Source of the DNA: Endotrypanum monterogeii | Taxonomy: Eukaryota; Euglenozoa; Kinetoplastea; Trypanosomatida; Trypanosomatidae | DNA: 64,000 bases | Assembly (NCBI GenBank): GCA_000333855.2 | Contig: CM007318.1 | Span: 947,605 to 1,011,604, forward strand | Direction: 5' to 3' | Shown here: positions 1 to 10,259 of the stretch, piece by piece | Layout of the letters: each line of letters begins with the position of its first letter | Numbering within the stretch: the stretch's first letter is position 1 | Program-made: the position numbers and the translations under genes | Notes under the pieces: generated by a model | The model's input: the letters and a program-made list of their open reading frames with translations, nothing else | Database searches by the model: none | What the model was told of the DNA's origin: nothing

Positions 1-656
1 CGCTGCTTCGCGGGCCGAGATACAGTCGGTTAAGGAGAGAGCCCGTCGCACCGTAGCTTCGGTCCGCAAGGAGTGGGAGGACAACAAGTTGGCAGCTGAG
101 AAAGCCGAAAGGATGCTAGAGGTAGAGAGATGCCGCTGTGCGGAGCTGGAGGCGAGGAGCAGTGTCGCTGACAGGGACCTCGCTGCTGCGCAGAAAGAGC
201 TGGAGGTGGCGACGCAGCGGTGCGCGGAGCTGGACGCAGCCCGCTCTGCCGCCGAGGCGGAGCTGGAGGCGAGGAGCAGTGCCGCTGAAAAGGACGTCGC
301 TGCTTCGCGGGCCGAGATACAGTCGGTTAAGGAGAGAGCCCGTCGCACCGTTGCTTCGGTCCGCAAGGAGTGGGAGGACAACAAGTTGGCAGCTGAGAAA
401 GCCGAAAGGATGCTAGAGGTAGAGAGATGCCGCTGTGCGGAGCTGGAGGCGAGGAGCAGTGTCGCTGACAGGGACCTCGCTGCTGCGCAGAAAGAGCTGG
501 AGATGGCGAGGCAGCGGTGCGCGGAGCTGGAGGCGAGGAGCAGTGTCGCTGACAGGGACCTCGCTGCTGCGCAGAAAGAGCTGGAGGTGGCGACGCAGCG
601 GTGCGCGGAGCTGGACGCAGCCCGCTCTGCCGCCGAGGCGGAGCTGGAGGCGAGGT
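1..656 (+). repeat. 297-base (99-residue) coding tandem repeat
   Basis: The sequence beginning at base 1 (CGCTGCTTCGCGGGCC) recurs at base 298, giving a 297-base period. The first 240 bases of the two copies are almost identical; one visible difference is GTA to GTT in the 'RTVAS' segment. Within the second unit an 84-base block starting at 434 is repeated at 518 with a few changes. The array presumably continues upstream of the window. Confidence 0.9.
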
Positions 657-1201
657 GTAGTGTCGCTGACAGGGACCCTGCTGCGGCGCAGGGGGAGGTG
701 AGGGGAAGGGAGTCGGTCTCTGAGCAGCATCCAACGTTAAGAGCGGACGGGGATGAGATTCGTAACGGTTCTTGTGAGGGGGAGGGAGTGTTGGAGGCTT
801 TGCGGACTGAGTTGGCACTGCGATCTCAGGAAATCGTCGCGTGTATCTCACGCGTCGTTGCTGCAAAGGAGGCTGTCGATAGGGCGAGGGTGACCTGTGG
901 GAAGATGGAGTTGACTGACGTGGGTGCGGAGAGAGGGATGCGGGGTGATGATCATATGGCAAAGGATGGTCTTTCACTTGCTCAATACGAAATGGGAAAG
1001 CTGACGAAGCTTTACTGGGATGCAGATGCTGCAGCGGAGGTGGGTGGGGAGACAGAAAGGAATTATCCCTGGCACGTGCTTATTGTGGAGCTTTCGAAGG
1101 ACCTGAGCCTTGCAGACCAAAAAATTCGGACTATGCAGGAGGCCAACCGAGTGCTGCGCGAAAGACTCCGTTCTGAGATGACGGCATCGCTGTCGAGATG
1201 A
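2..1201 (+). CDS. Repeat-rich coiled-coil protein, 3' part only (open at left edge)
   Basis: The reading frame is open from base 2 to a TGA at 1199-1201, so this is the last 399 codons of a longer gene. The first ATG in the window is internal. The visible part starts with Ala/Glu/Arg/Lys-rich heptad-like sequence in 99-residue (297 base) tandem units, followed by a shorter duplicated block rich in CAELEARSS-type words. A non-repetitive C-terminal region of about 170 residues follows from around base 690. High charge, few aromatic residues and no prolines in the repeats point to a long alpha-helical coiled coil, as in cytoskeletal or flagellar proteins of trypanosomatids. I do not recognise the family, and the repeats do not look like kinesin K39 repeats as I remember them. 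Only the coiled-coil nature is well supported. Confidence 0.85.
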   Translation, partial: AASRAEIQSVKERARRTVASVRKEWEDNKLAAEKAERMLEVERCRCAELEARSSVADRDLAAAQKELEVATQRCAELDAARSAAEAELEARSSAAEKDVAASRAEIQSVKERARRTVASVRKEWEDNKLAAEKAERMLEVERCRCAELEARSSVADRDLAAAQKELEMARQRCAELEARSSVADRDLAAAQKELEVATQRCAELDAARSAAEAELEARCSVADRDPAAAQGEVRGRESVSEQHPTLRADGDEIRNGSCEGEGVLEALRTELALRSQEIVACISRVVAAKEAVDRARVTCGKMELTDVGAERGMRGDDHMAKDGLSLAQYEMGKLTKLYWDADAAAEVGGETERNYPWHVLIVELSKDLSLADQKIRTMQEANRVLRERLRSEMTASLSR

Positions 1202-2745
1202 GCGGTCAACAGTTGTGGATCATGCGTGAATACCTATATCGAAGAAAAGGGAGGGGTGTGCAGTCTAGCGGTTTTTTTTTCTTTCGCGAGAGACTTGCCG
1301 TGCCCTGTAGCAGATCGTTTTCGTATTGCTGAAGTTATTCACCGGAAACGCGATCGCAGTCGGTGGGCGCTTCGTCACCGTTCCTGAATCCACGAGTACT
1401 TTTTTTTTTCTCTTCATCAGTGTGCGTTAGGGCTTTTCGACGGTGTTGCAATCCGAGCGCAAAGAAGTGAGAATATACCCAGGCGAACAGTTAGTTCCTG
1501 GTCAGATTTTCTCTTGTCCCGCTGCCAAATGTGCCCAGATGTTCTGTAAGTGATCGCCCCCCATTTTTCAGAATTTTGTAGTGCTTCACATCTCGTCTCA
1601 CAGATTCGGTGACTGGCTTGTTTTTTAATGACCAAAGCACCACTGCCTCAATCCCCTTTCGTTCCAAATACGATGATCACTTTTTCTCCAGTTTGCTGTG
1701 GGCTCTAGCGGGCGGGTGAGCTAGTGGGTGGGTGACTGTGGTGGACTGCAGTGCCCCCACTCCATGCCAGCCGCACAACGGCGTTTTCTTGTGGCACAGT
1801 TGTAAAAAGTACTGTATCCACTGATTAAAAATGAATTTTATTTTTTGTACGGACCAAAACAACAGTATGGATTCGTGTTTTTCCACTCTCACTGCTCTGT
1901 TTTGTGTTCCAAGAGGGAGGTGGGGTGCATGTGAGAATCTGCTGGAGAACTACTTTTTAATTCCTATCCCTCGCCTAATGAGACGTTTCCCGATGGTTGC
2001 AGGTTGGCGTAGCTCAAACAAAAAAAAAACTAGATGTGTTCATGGCACTTCTTGACGACGTTCACTCCCGCCCTTACTGCCATTCCGCGCTCATTTTTTT
2101 TTTCGTTTCATGAGAGTGTACTACGGAGGCCTGCGTGCTGTGTATTTGTTGATGAAGCTTCTCTTGCTCTCCACCGTCCATTCCCTTCCCGATCAGTGCT
2201 AGCGTTGTAGAGGATGCAGACACGTCAGATGATTTTCCACGTGAAGAAAAGGTGCGCGTCTCGCAGAAAGCGGTTACGTGGGTTAGTGTTCACGCATCTT
2301 TTCGCTACTGACGTGCATTATGTAGAGCACGAGAGACAGGCTGCAGAGGTGCTCCAGCGGCATCGTTTTTTAATATTTTATGCCTGAGCCCCTTTTGTTC
2401 ATCGACGTATGTCTATACTCCTCCGCTCCTCTCCCTTTCCCCATGTCATATGCGTGTGTATGTTATCGCTCTCCGCGATGTTCCTATGCGTCTCATTCAT
2501 TTTCGATGGTTATACTCCCCCTTTTGAATTTGTTTTTTTTTGCTGCGATTTTTGCACTCTCTCACAATTGAGTCTGTTCTCTCATTTCGACTCTCGCACC
2601 GGTTGCATCTACACTAAATAAAAAAAAAGCAGCACACGCTTTTAATTACGCTTCTCCACGCCCACGTGCGCAGTTTCCAGGGGAAAGACTAATCTTCTAT
2701 CACGGAGCTCCTTTTGTTCTGCGAATTAAAAAAGAAAAGAAGGCA
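1202..2745 (+). other. Intergenic spacer (3' UTR / trans-splicing region)
   Basis: No convincing gene is seen. The stretch is T-rich with several poly-T runs. A pyrimidine-rich tract at about 2503-2590 is followed by the first AG at 2628-2629 and another at 2631-2632. These are the best candidates for the spliced-leader acceptor of the gene at 2746 (inference). Confidence 0.6.
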
Positions 2746-4422
2746 ATGAGTACTCTGGAGCTCTCCTCTTGGGAGAGCATTCGCGGCAGTCGTTTCACAG
2801 CTTTAGAGGATTTTCCACAGAAGTCTGTGTCTGTGCATGCTCTACTGACTGGAGCGATACCATCAGTTTCCACCGTTCTCTCTCGTCTCACGAAGAAGTT
2901 CGACGGCGATGACTGGAAACATCTTCTCAACTCCATTCCTTCGCAGCTCTATCAGACTTTTGTATGTGAGGCGAGCAACGCGTTGGGGGTGGCTCAGGAG
3001 GCAATCACAAATGTCCAGTTCCGCCTTGGTAGTCTATACGTAACGTTTCATGTTACCCACGATGAGGATATCAGCCAGGAGGAGATGGATCACCGTATTG
3101 AAGAGTACCCGTTCCGTGAGATGTGGCGTCTTTACAACCAACGTGATGGCGCGCCGGATGGATTGGACGCTGCTCTGCAAAGCCTCAAAGATGTCGAGAT
3201 GAGGCTCAAAGACAAGACTCGAGAGTTGGAGAAGGAGCGCAGTGAAAACGAGCAAAAAGTCAGAGATTTCGAGAGAAAGCTGCGTGCTCTCCAAAACGAG
3301 TTGGAGGGCCCTGTCGCCGAGCGCGAGCAGAGCTTGCTGGAGCAACTTGCAAAGGAGCAGAAGGCGCGGAAAAAAGCGGAAAGCGAACTGAAGGCTGCTG
3401 ATGAAATGAATAAAAAGTTGTTGGAGTCTATGAAGCAAGAGAAGGTGCGCGCAGGGAAGACAGCTCAGCGTCACAACGACCTCATTGCCGCCATTATTCA
3501 GGAGAACAAGAAGGAAAAAGAGGCAAAGGAGCGCGAGTACAATGAGCAGATGGAGTTGAAGGACTATATTATAGAAAACCTCAAATCCCAGCTGCGCAAC
3601 CGCACGAATGGCAGCGCGTCGCCGCGGAATAGTCTTGTCAACGCTGATCAGTCCGAGGATTTCAACAGGTTAATGAAGCGCATGGAGGACATGGCAGCAG
3701 TGCTGCAGCGCACGCAGGAGTCCGAAAGCGAGGGACGCGCGCAGATTGAGCACCTGTCCGATGCTCTCAAGCGGTCTGAGGAGGCTCGACGCTCGGAGTC
3801 TGTGTCATACGACAACAACATCGTTGCCCTGACTCGCCAAATCCAATCCTACCGCGACACCAAGGTCGCGGAAGACCACGAGCGTCGTTCCACAGAAGAT
3901 CCCCAGCGAGGTCGTGAGTGGATGGGCGACGCATCGAAAGAAAACGCAACTATTGTGCGTCAGTACATCACCAGCCTCGAGAACCTCATCGGCTCTCTTC
4001 AGGATCGTCTGAGCTTCATCAGCGAGGAGTACAACAATAACGTGGCAGAGGCGGAGACGGACGTATCGAGTGTGCGCCAAATTCTTTCTGAGCATGAGGA
4101 GGATAGCAAGAAGATTCGCCAAACCTTCAGGTCCAGCTCGTTTGCCCTTCAGAAGATTTATTGGGGAACCCGCGAACTGGAGGTGCAGAAGATTATCCAG
4201 AGCCTCGACACCGCTGCCGCCGACTCTGAGAAATCGAGTGCTGCAGTACGCGTGGCGATTACCATGCTTGATTCTAAAGCGCGCGCTTTTGGGGATAACA
4301 AAGATTGGATGGAGCAACATCAAAAAATGATGCGCGAGATTTTGTGCTCACTTCGTGATTTGAATAGGCGTGCTTTTGACCGCCAGCGCGCGCTAATGGA
4401 TGACAGAGTCACCAAAGCGTAG
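2746..4422 (+). CDS. Coiled-coil protein with small N-terminal globular domain
   Basis: A 558-residue protein of unknown function. The first ATG follows a purine-rich AAAAGAAGGCA stretch. Residues about 27-130 form a compact non-repetitive domain (aromatic and hydrophobic residues, a GSLYVTFHV strand-like word near 95-103). This resembles small N-terminal domains seen on trypanosomatid cytoskeletal and basal-body coiled-coil proteins, but I cannot name the family. Residues about 141-300 and 305-500 are Glu/Lys/Arg/Gln-rich heptad sequence typical of long coiled coils, with a short Ser/Asn/Pro linker (NRTNGSASPRNS) near residue 290. The upstream neighbour is also coiled coil but shows no evident homology. 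A structural role in cytoskeleton or flagellum is an inference from composition only. Confidence 0.85.
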   Translation: MSTLELSSWESIRGSRFTALEDFPQKSVSVHALLTGAIPSVSTVLSRLTKKFDGDDWKHLLNSIPSQLYQTFVCEASNALGVAQEAITNVQFRLGSLYVTFHVTHDEDISQEEMDHRIEEYPFREMWRLYNQRDGAPDGLDAALQSLKDVEMRLKDKTRELEKERSENEQKVRDFERKLRALQNELEGPVAEREQSLLEQLAKEQKARKKAESELKAADEMNKKLLESMKQEKVRAGKTAQRHNDLIAAIIQENKKEKEAKEREYNEQMELKDYIIENLKSQLRNRTNGSASPRNSLVNADQSEDFNRLMKRMEDMAAVLQRTQESESEGRAQIEHLSDALKRSEEARRSESVSYDNNIVALTRQIQSYRDTKVAEDHERRSTEDPQRGREWMGDASKENATIVRQYITSLENLIGSLQDRLSFISEEYNNNVAEAETDVSSVRQILSEHEEDSKKIRQTFRSSSFALQKIYWGTRELEVQKIIQSLDTAAADSEKSSAAVRVAITMLDSKARAFGDNKDWMEQHQKMMREILCSLRDLNRRAFDRQRALMDDRVTKA

Positions 4423-7020
4423 TCGCTACGTTTTCTGCCTGGTGCAGGTTCTTAAAGTTTTCCTCTCTCGGAGTGCGCGTACCTCCCTCTACACATATCC
4501 GTGTAAGTGCATGTGTGTGCTTGTTTGCTTTATCGGTTGTCATCATTTGTTTTTTCTTTTTTTTTGCTTGATTTCGTTGCTTCGGGTCCTTTAGAACACT
4601 CCTGCAAGCATCATTCGTTTTTGCATACTTTCAACTGGGCTCATTCTATTCCCTTGTCGTCTTTTTCACCCCCCACCCCCCACCCCCCTCCCCCTACCCC
4701 CCACCATACACACACACACACACACACATTTGTCGCTCTTTTAGCTTCGCTTAACATTTCCCATCCTTAGTAAGCAGAGGAAAAGAGAAGATGCGCGGTG
4801 TGAAAGGAAGAGAAGGATAAGGGTGCTGTCGAGCGGCGGGTTTGGTGGGGGTGATAAGTTTCTGAACATAATGTTCAACTTATGCACCCCCTGGTACGGG
4901 TGAATTGGGTTTTTTTTTTTTTGTCTGGTAATGACTCTTTTTCTCTCACTGACTCTTTACATTCCTCTGCCAGCGCACGAACACACCAACACGCACCCAG
5001 GTGAACAACAACAGCAACTAAGAACCCAAGTATATCGGAGTTGCATTCGCGCGTCCCCCTTGACACGTGAAGAGTTTGGGGAAAAGGCATTGATTGGATT
5101 TTGATAGTCTGGGGGAAAAACATGAATCGCAGGAAGTAGAGCGAAACTGATCTATCGCGGCACATCAATCCTCTACGTTTAGCGGTTTCATAAAGGAGAA
5201 ACGGAAACGTAACTATTATCAATTCAAAATAGAACTGTGTTTTTGGACATCAGATGCCTCGGAGAGGATGACGGAGGGAAGGATGTGCAGCTCTGAAGTT
5301 GAGGGGTGAGCAGGGGGGGGGGAGAATACTCAAGGGAGCGTATGTGTGTTTAAGTGTGCTCGTGTGTGTGTGGGAGTCGATGGAAGATCTGACAGTCGCT
5401 AGTGCGAGTGTTTCTCTCTCTCTTTTACGCTTCAATGTCCTTTTTGATTCCCTATGACTCACATTCTCTGTTTCTAGGGATAGTAGGTATATTCGCGTAT
5501 CATTGCATCTCCAGATATTTGATCTCCGTTTTTGTTTAGTGCTTCCCTGTAAGAGCTCGATATCTGCCTTTTTAATTGACAGTGTGTTGTGTGCTCTTGT
5601 TGTATCTGAGCGGTGCTCTCTAGGTTTCACAAAATAGCGCACTCATATTTTTCTCCTTTTTTTTTGTCGTGCTCCTTTGATCGCGCGGGAGGGGAGTGGG
5701 AGGACGAGAGAGCAACATCATCGATAGCTCCCACAGCGCCCTCTATATCGAATTTTCTCCCACACATCAGGTCTTTACTTTTTTTCCCTTTCACTGATGT
5801 GCATCTCTGTCTTTTTCTCAGAGGTTATTCTTTTTTTTCGTGTCTTGCTCATGTTTCGTTCACGTGTTGCTGTTACAGTCAAAGTCGAAGGTACATATCT
5901 GCATCGATAGAAAGGAAATAAGCAGACACACACACACACACACACCTGTTCACAGGCAGATAAACACGCACAGAGGAACCGATCCATTCGTTTGCTTTAT
6001 GAAGGAAAGAGTGCTCAGAATGAAGTTACACAGGTATACTAGTCTACCCGCGTGCTTTGTGCCAACTATACAGTGGAAAAATGCACAGGATTGGTCAGCA
6101 GTTGCCTCAATCGCATACAAATACATACATATATATTTCTTGGACAGTCTGTCTGCCTTTTTTTTTTCGTGGTGCATGGCGGACTATTGGAGAATTCGTT
6201 TTTTTTTGTTAGTCAGCGAAAGTGAGGGAAGTGCTTCAGTTTACGCGAAGACGCTTCCATACCTTACAAGAGAGAAAGCAGACCATTGAACTTGAGGGCG
6301 AATCAAAGCACGAGATAGGTGCTATCTGGTGGAAAAAATCGTCTGGAGCACAGACTTCCAAGCAACGCTTCTCATGCAATGACCGTCAGGGATTAGGAAT
6401 GGGTCATAGCTGTGGAAGATTTATCAGAGGAGATGGGTCGGAGATCAATCCTTCGGTGTGTGCGATTCTTTTTGAGCGCTTCTTGCCGCAAGCAACCCTC
6501 TGCTAATTTATCTTGCTTTCCGCCTTGAATAGGATCACTTTAATGTGTTTGTTTTTGTGCTTCGCATGCCATTGCGTGGCGCGCCATATATCTATGTCGA
6601 GACAGTTGTGAAGGCCTTTTATATGCAGTCCTTTTTTATTCTTTACCTCTCAAATAACTTGAACTTTTTGCGTGCTACTTCCGTCGTTTCCCTTTCCCAT
6701 ACTCATAAATATCCGCTATTTATGTGGCCCGGTATATATATATATATATTTTGGCCCACTTTCTCGCTACCTCACCAACACACAATCCTAAACGTGTGTA
6801 TGCTCCCACAATTTGTTTACAATACATACATACATATATATATATATATAACCCCATATACCAACTTGATTTGTATGAAAGAGAATTAGTCCTCTTCTTC
6901 GTCAAGTTTTTTTTTGTTTTTCGAGCTGATCTCGTCGCTTGCATCACGCACGATTCCGCCCGCCTCTCCACCTCCGATTCTCTTTTATCACAAGAAATCA
7001 TTCTTCTTTACAAAGCAACC
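4423..7020 (+). other. Intergenic spacer, 2.6 kb, microsatellite-rich
   Basis: No gene is supported; ORFs here are short and overlap homopolymers. It holds C-rich runs and a (CA)n tract near 4668-4728, (CA)n at about 5930-5945, (TA)n at about 6732-6749 and TACA/TA repeats at about 6823-6850. A poly-T tract at 6907-6920 followed by an AG at 6924-6925 is a good candidate splice acceptor, giving the ALBA mRNA a leader of about 95 bases. Confidence 0.6.
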
Positions 7021-7638
7021 ATGCCGCCGCGTCCGTCCCGTGATGAATACCGCCGCGTCCGTGATACTCACCAGGGTCGCGAGCGCTCCGAGGGTGCTGA
7101 GAACGAGGTGCGTGTGACTGCCACTCACGGCCAGCACAGCTACATCTCGTACGCCATCGCTGTGTTAAACGGTGAGGATGGTAAGACGCGTAATGACACA
7201 GTGAAGATCAGCGGTATGGGCGGCGCCATCTACAACGCCGTCAACATCGCTGAGATTGTGAAGCGCAGAATCGCCGGTCTCCACCAGATCACTGAACTGG
7301 GATCTGAGCTGGTCTGCGATGAGTACGAGCCTATCGACCGAAACCAGAACCCTGAGAACGTGGTGGTGGAGCGCAAGGTGTCCACAATTCTCATCACGCT
7401 CTCTCGCCAGCAGCTGGACAAGTCCAACCCTGGTTACCAGGAGCCAATCCCGGAGAGCGAGGTTTCGGATCAGGAGAAGCGTGATCCCGCTATGAGCCAC
7501 CGCGGTGGTCGCGGGGGCAGCCGTGGTGGCCGTGGTGGCAACCGTGGTGGCAACCGTGGTGGCCGTGGTGGCCGTGGTGGCAGTCGCGGTGGTCGCGGGA
7601 GCGCCGGCATTGACCGCCGCGATGACCGCGAAAACTAA
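7021..7638 (+). CDS. ALBA3: Alba-domain RNA-binding protein with RGG tail (ALBA3/4-like)
   Basis: A 205-residue protein starting at the ATG in MPPRPSRDEY; the frame is open further upstream but only through TA-repeat UTR. Residues about 29-130 form an Alba domain: an EVRVTATH strand, VKISGMGGAIYNAVNIAEIVKRR (helix and nucleic-acid-binding loop) and late strands ERKVSTILITLSR. Residues about 161-193 are a dense RGG/RGGNRGG/RGGSRGG box. In trypanosomatids two Alba proteins carry C-terminal RGG repeats and act mainly in the cytoplasm, binding mRNA and affecting translation and stage-specific mRNA stability (family knowledge). The symbol is tentative because ALBA3 and ALBA4 are close paralogues. 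The gene is followed by an unusually long gene-free stretch, which could mean a very long regulatory 3' UTR (inference). Confidence 0.93.
   Translation: MPPRPSRDEYRRVRDTHQGRERSEGAENEVRVTATHGQHSYISYAIAVLNGEDGKTRNDTVKISGMGGAIYNAVNIAEIVKRRIAGLHQITELGSELVCDEYEPIDRNQNPENVVVERKVSTILITLSRQQLDKSNPGYQEPIPESEVSDQEKRDPAMSHRGGRGGSRGGRGGNRGGNRGGRGGRGGSRGGRGSAGIDRRDDREN
7499..7605 (+). repeat. Coding GGTGGCCGT-type repeat (RGG box)
   Basis: Short near-identical CGTGGTGGC units encode the RGG tail of the Alba protein. Such 9-base units can change copy number by slippage. Confidence 0.85.
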
Positions 7639-8828
7639 AGCCATGGATGAAGGAAAAAAACAGAAGATCGGGGAAAGTATTGATTTGACTATGTCTTCTT
7701 GGAGTGTTGAATGGGTGATTGTGTTGGGGTCAATCCCGTCTTTACTTGCCCTCGTTTTATCTCCTCACTCGCTGCATCACCGGCCCGGTGTGTGTGCGTG
7801 TCTGTGCGTAAAGCATGTGGGTGCGTAGGTGAATATCTGAGAAATGGGTAAAAGAATTGATGAAGCAAAGTGGCACGTATTTGAGTGTCTTAGCATTCAG
7901 GCGGATGATGATGATAAGGTGCATTGGCGAACTCGTGGCTCGCGCTTTATTTTCTCGTTTCTTTTTCTCACAAGCACACACATACACACGAGTTCTAGTC
8001 TCCCTCTTCCGTACCCTATCCACTATTCTTTGGTTTGTTTTCGGCTTGCTGCTGTCGATCCATCTCATCGCGATGCTTCGGCTCACTGTGTGGTGATCTG
8101 AGCAAGTCCGAGCTAGACTGCCTCTGCTCTACCACCAGTGCATTTCTTTCCCCTTCTCTGTCTGTGTGACTGACTGTGGCGTCGAAAAAGTAGTAGCGAA
8201 GCGCACGAAATGCGGTGTGTAGAATAAAGGAAGAGGAGAAATGGGGCGGTGTCAAGGGCGGTAGACGGCGTGTGTGATCAATCAATAACGAGAGATGAGG
8301 AGGAGTAGCAGAGAACCGGTGGAGGGCATAAGGGGCTAAGCCTCGCCCTTTCCTTTTTTCCTCCTCGCATTTTCTATCTCTTCTTCCTCCTCAGCCTCAG
8401 GAATATTTATATATATATATATGTGTGTGTGTGTCCGTGTCTGTTTTTGTGTGTTTTTTCGTTTTCTTGTTTCCTCCTTTCCCTACGAATATATTTCACT
8501 TCTTGTCTTTTATATTAAAGTCTCTTTTTTTTTTTGGGGGGGGGGTGGGTATTGTCATTGTGCGCTTTTCTTTTTGGGTAGTCGTTCTTTGTTTCGGTGT
8601 GATAAAGCTTTCCTTCGTGAATTTCTTTCTTTTGTGAGAAGTGGGACTGGAAGATGACAGTTGGTTCTATGGTGCCGTTCGTCTTTGTCTCTCCCTACAT
8701 TCGCCATGAGGTTCACTGCGATTCCTGTTTGTCTTGTTCACAAATATGTAAGTGGATCCGGTTGGATACCTGATATGCATTCCCAATAGTGACACGCGCG
8801 CAGACAAACTTTTCAACAACACATAAAC

Positions 8829-8829
<1 letters not shown>

Positions 8830-8915
<86 letters not shown>
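8830..8915 (+). repeat. Perfect (CA)n microsatellite, about 43 units
   Basis: An uninterrupted CA dinucleotide run of about 86 bases, followed by degenerate CA. It is the longest uninterrupted dinucleotide run in the window. Confidence 0.97.
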
Positions 8916-8922
<7 letters not shown>

Positions 8923-9016
8923 TACGCACGCCGTGACGCAAGAGTTTGTCGCTCCTTCCCTTGATTTTTATATCTTTTTCCCCTCTGTCCTATGGTTGTT
9001 TCTTTCCTTTCTTCCC

Positions 9017-9049
9017 TCCGTCTCCGTCTCCGTCTCCGTCTCCGTCTCC
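9017..9049 (+). repeat. (TCCGTC)n hexanucleotide repeat
   Basis: About five tandem copies of the hexamer TCCGTC within a pyrimidine-rich stretch. Confidence 0.9.
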
Positions 9050-10225
9050 TCTCTTTTCTTGGACAAGTGTTGAGTGTGAGGAAAAAGAAAAAAAATAAAG
9101 AGGTATTCATGGCGGCTGTACTACACACGTGTATCTTTTTTTTCAAAGTCCCCGAAAACCTTCCTTCCTGTGTGCCCTAACGATTGTGACGGAAGCAAAC
9201 AAACAAGCAAGTAAACAAAAAAGAGGAATTCTCCCCATGGAGGGGCCACACTCCTTTTTTTCTTCTCTTCTCCCTTCTTTTATCTTCCCTCTTACCCTTT
9301 TTTTTTTCTTGGTGCTTATCATCTTGTTCGGATCAGATCACTTATGAGATCGAGTTTTCCTGAGGGTTTTATCCCACGTCTCCAGGTACAGCGCCTCCGT
9401 CTTTCCATTTGTTTTTTTTTCATCGATGAGCCCGTGGAAAACTTTCGGTGCGAAGGAAAGTCGCAGTGTGGGTCATGTTGAAAGGAAAATGAAGGAGGGA
9501 TGGTGACAGCGAGTTGTTGAAAAGAACCCAGAGAGAGAGCAGTCTGTCTGTGAATCCGTTCCGAACGAGGGCTACACAAAACGGGGAGAAAGCAAGTGGA
9601 GGAGATGAGCGACAGAGGAAGGGGGAGGAAATAGGGATGCCTCCATGAGAAAGAAAATGGGGAGATCCCTCCTAACACACACGGCAAAAAAAAAAAAACT
9701 GAACCGTCTTTCTCGATCAGTAGTGAAGAATCATTGAAGTAAGGAAACACAAACACACACTTCTACCCGCTGAGACTTACTACTTGTCTATGAAAGAAAT
9801 CAACTAACGAAGAACAAAGAGGTCTCCGGCCCCCGCCGGCCTTTTTTCCCGTTTTTCTGCGACTTCATCCGTGCAGGCGGCATCATGTTGGTTGTCTGTT
9901 TTTTTTTTTCACGCCCCTAAATTTTTTCCCCCCTTTTTTCATTTTTTGTTTTTTTCCTCTGGGCTATCGCCATATCATCTATCTTTGCCACCTGTTCGCT
10001 TTGACCTGTCTCTCTTTTTTTTTTCTTTCTCCAGCCTGATCTCTCTCTCGTGCCCTACCTCATACCCCTACCCCTCGCCCTTCCCTTTTTTGTTTCCTTT
10101 TTTTTTTGGAAGGGAGTGTTTTTTTTTGTCTCTGCACTACAAGGGTCCTCTTTATGGTCTTGTGTGTATAAGTACGCGTGTATGCATGTCGATATGTATA
10201 CGACTCCTTTCCTGTTTCCCCTGTT

Positions 10226-10228
<3 letters not shown>

Positions 10229-10257
<29 letters not shown>
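10229..10257 (+). repeat. (TA)n microsatellite
   Basis: About 14 perfect TA units in the ALBA/AP-3 mu spacer. Confidence 0.95.

Positions 10258-10259
<2 letters not shown>

Noticed and set aside
327..977. 216-codon - strand ORF
   Set aside because: It is an antisense shadow of the coiled-coil repeats.
6222..6506. 94-codon + strand ORF in the spacer before ALBA
   Set aside because: It starts at GTG, lacks domains, and overlaps other short frames.
8667..9146. 159-codon - strand ORF with Cys-Val repeats
   Set aside because: This is just the translation of the CA microsatellite and adjacent homopolymers.
9826..9847. GC stem (CCGGC/GCCGG) followed by Ts, resembling a bacterial terminator
   Set aside because: Rho-independent termination does not apply to a eukaryotic polycistron, and poly-T follows almost everything in these spacers.
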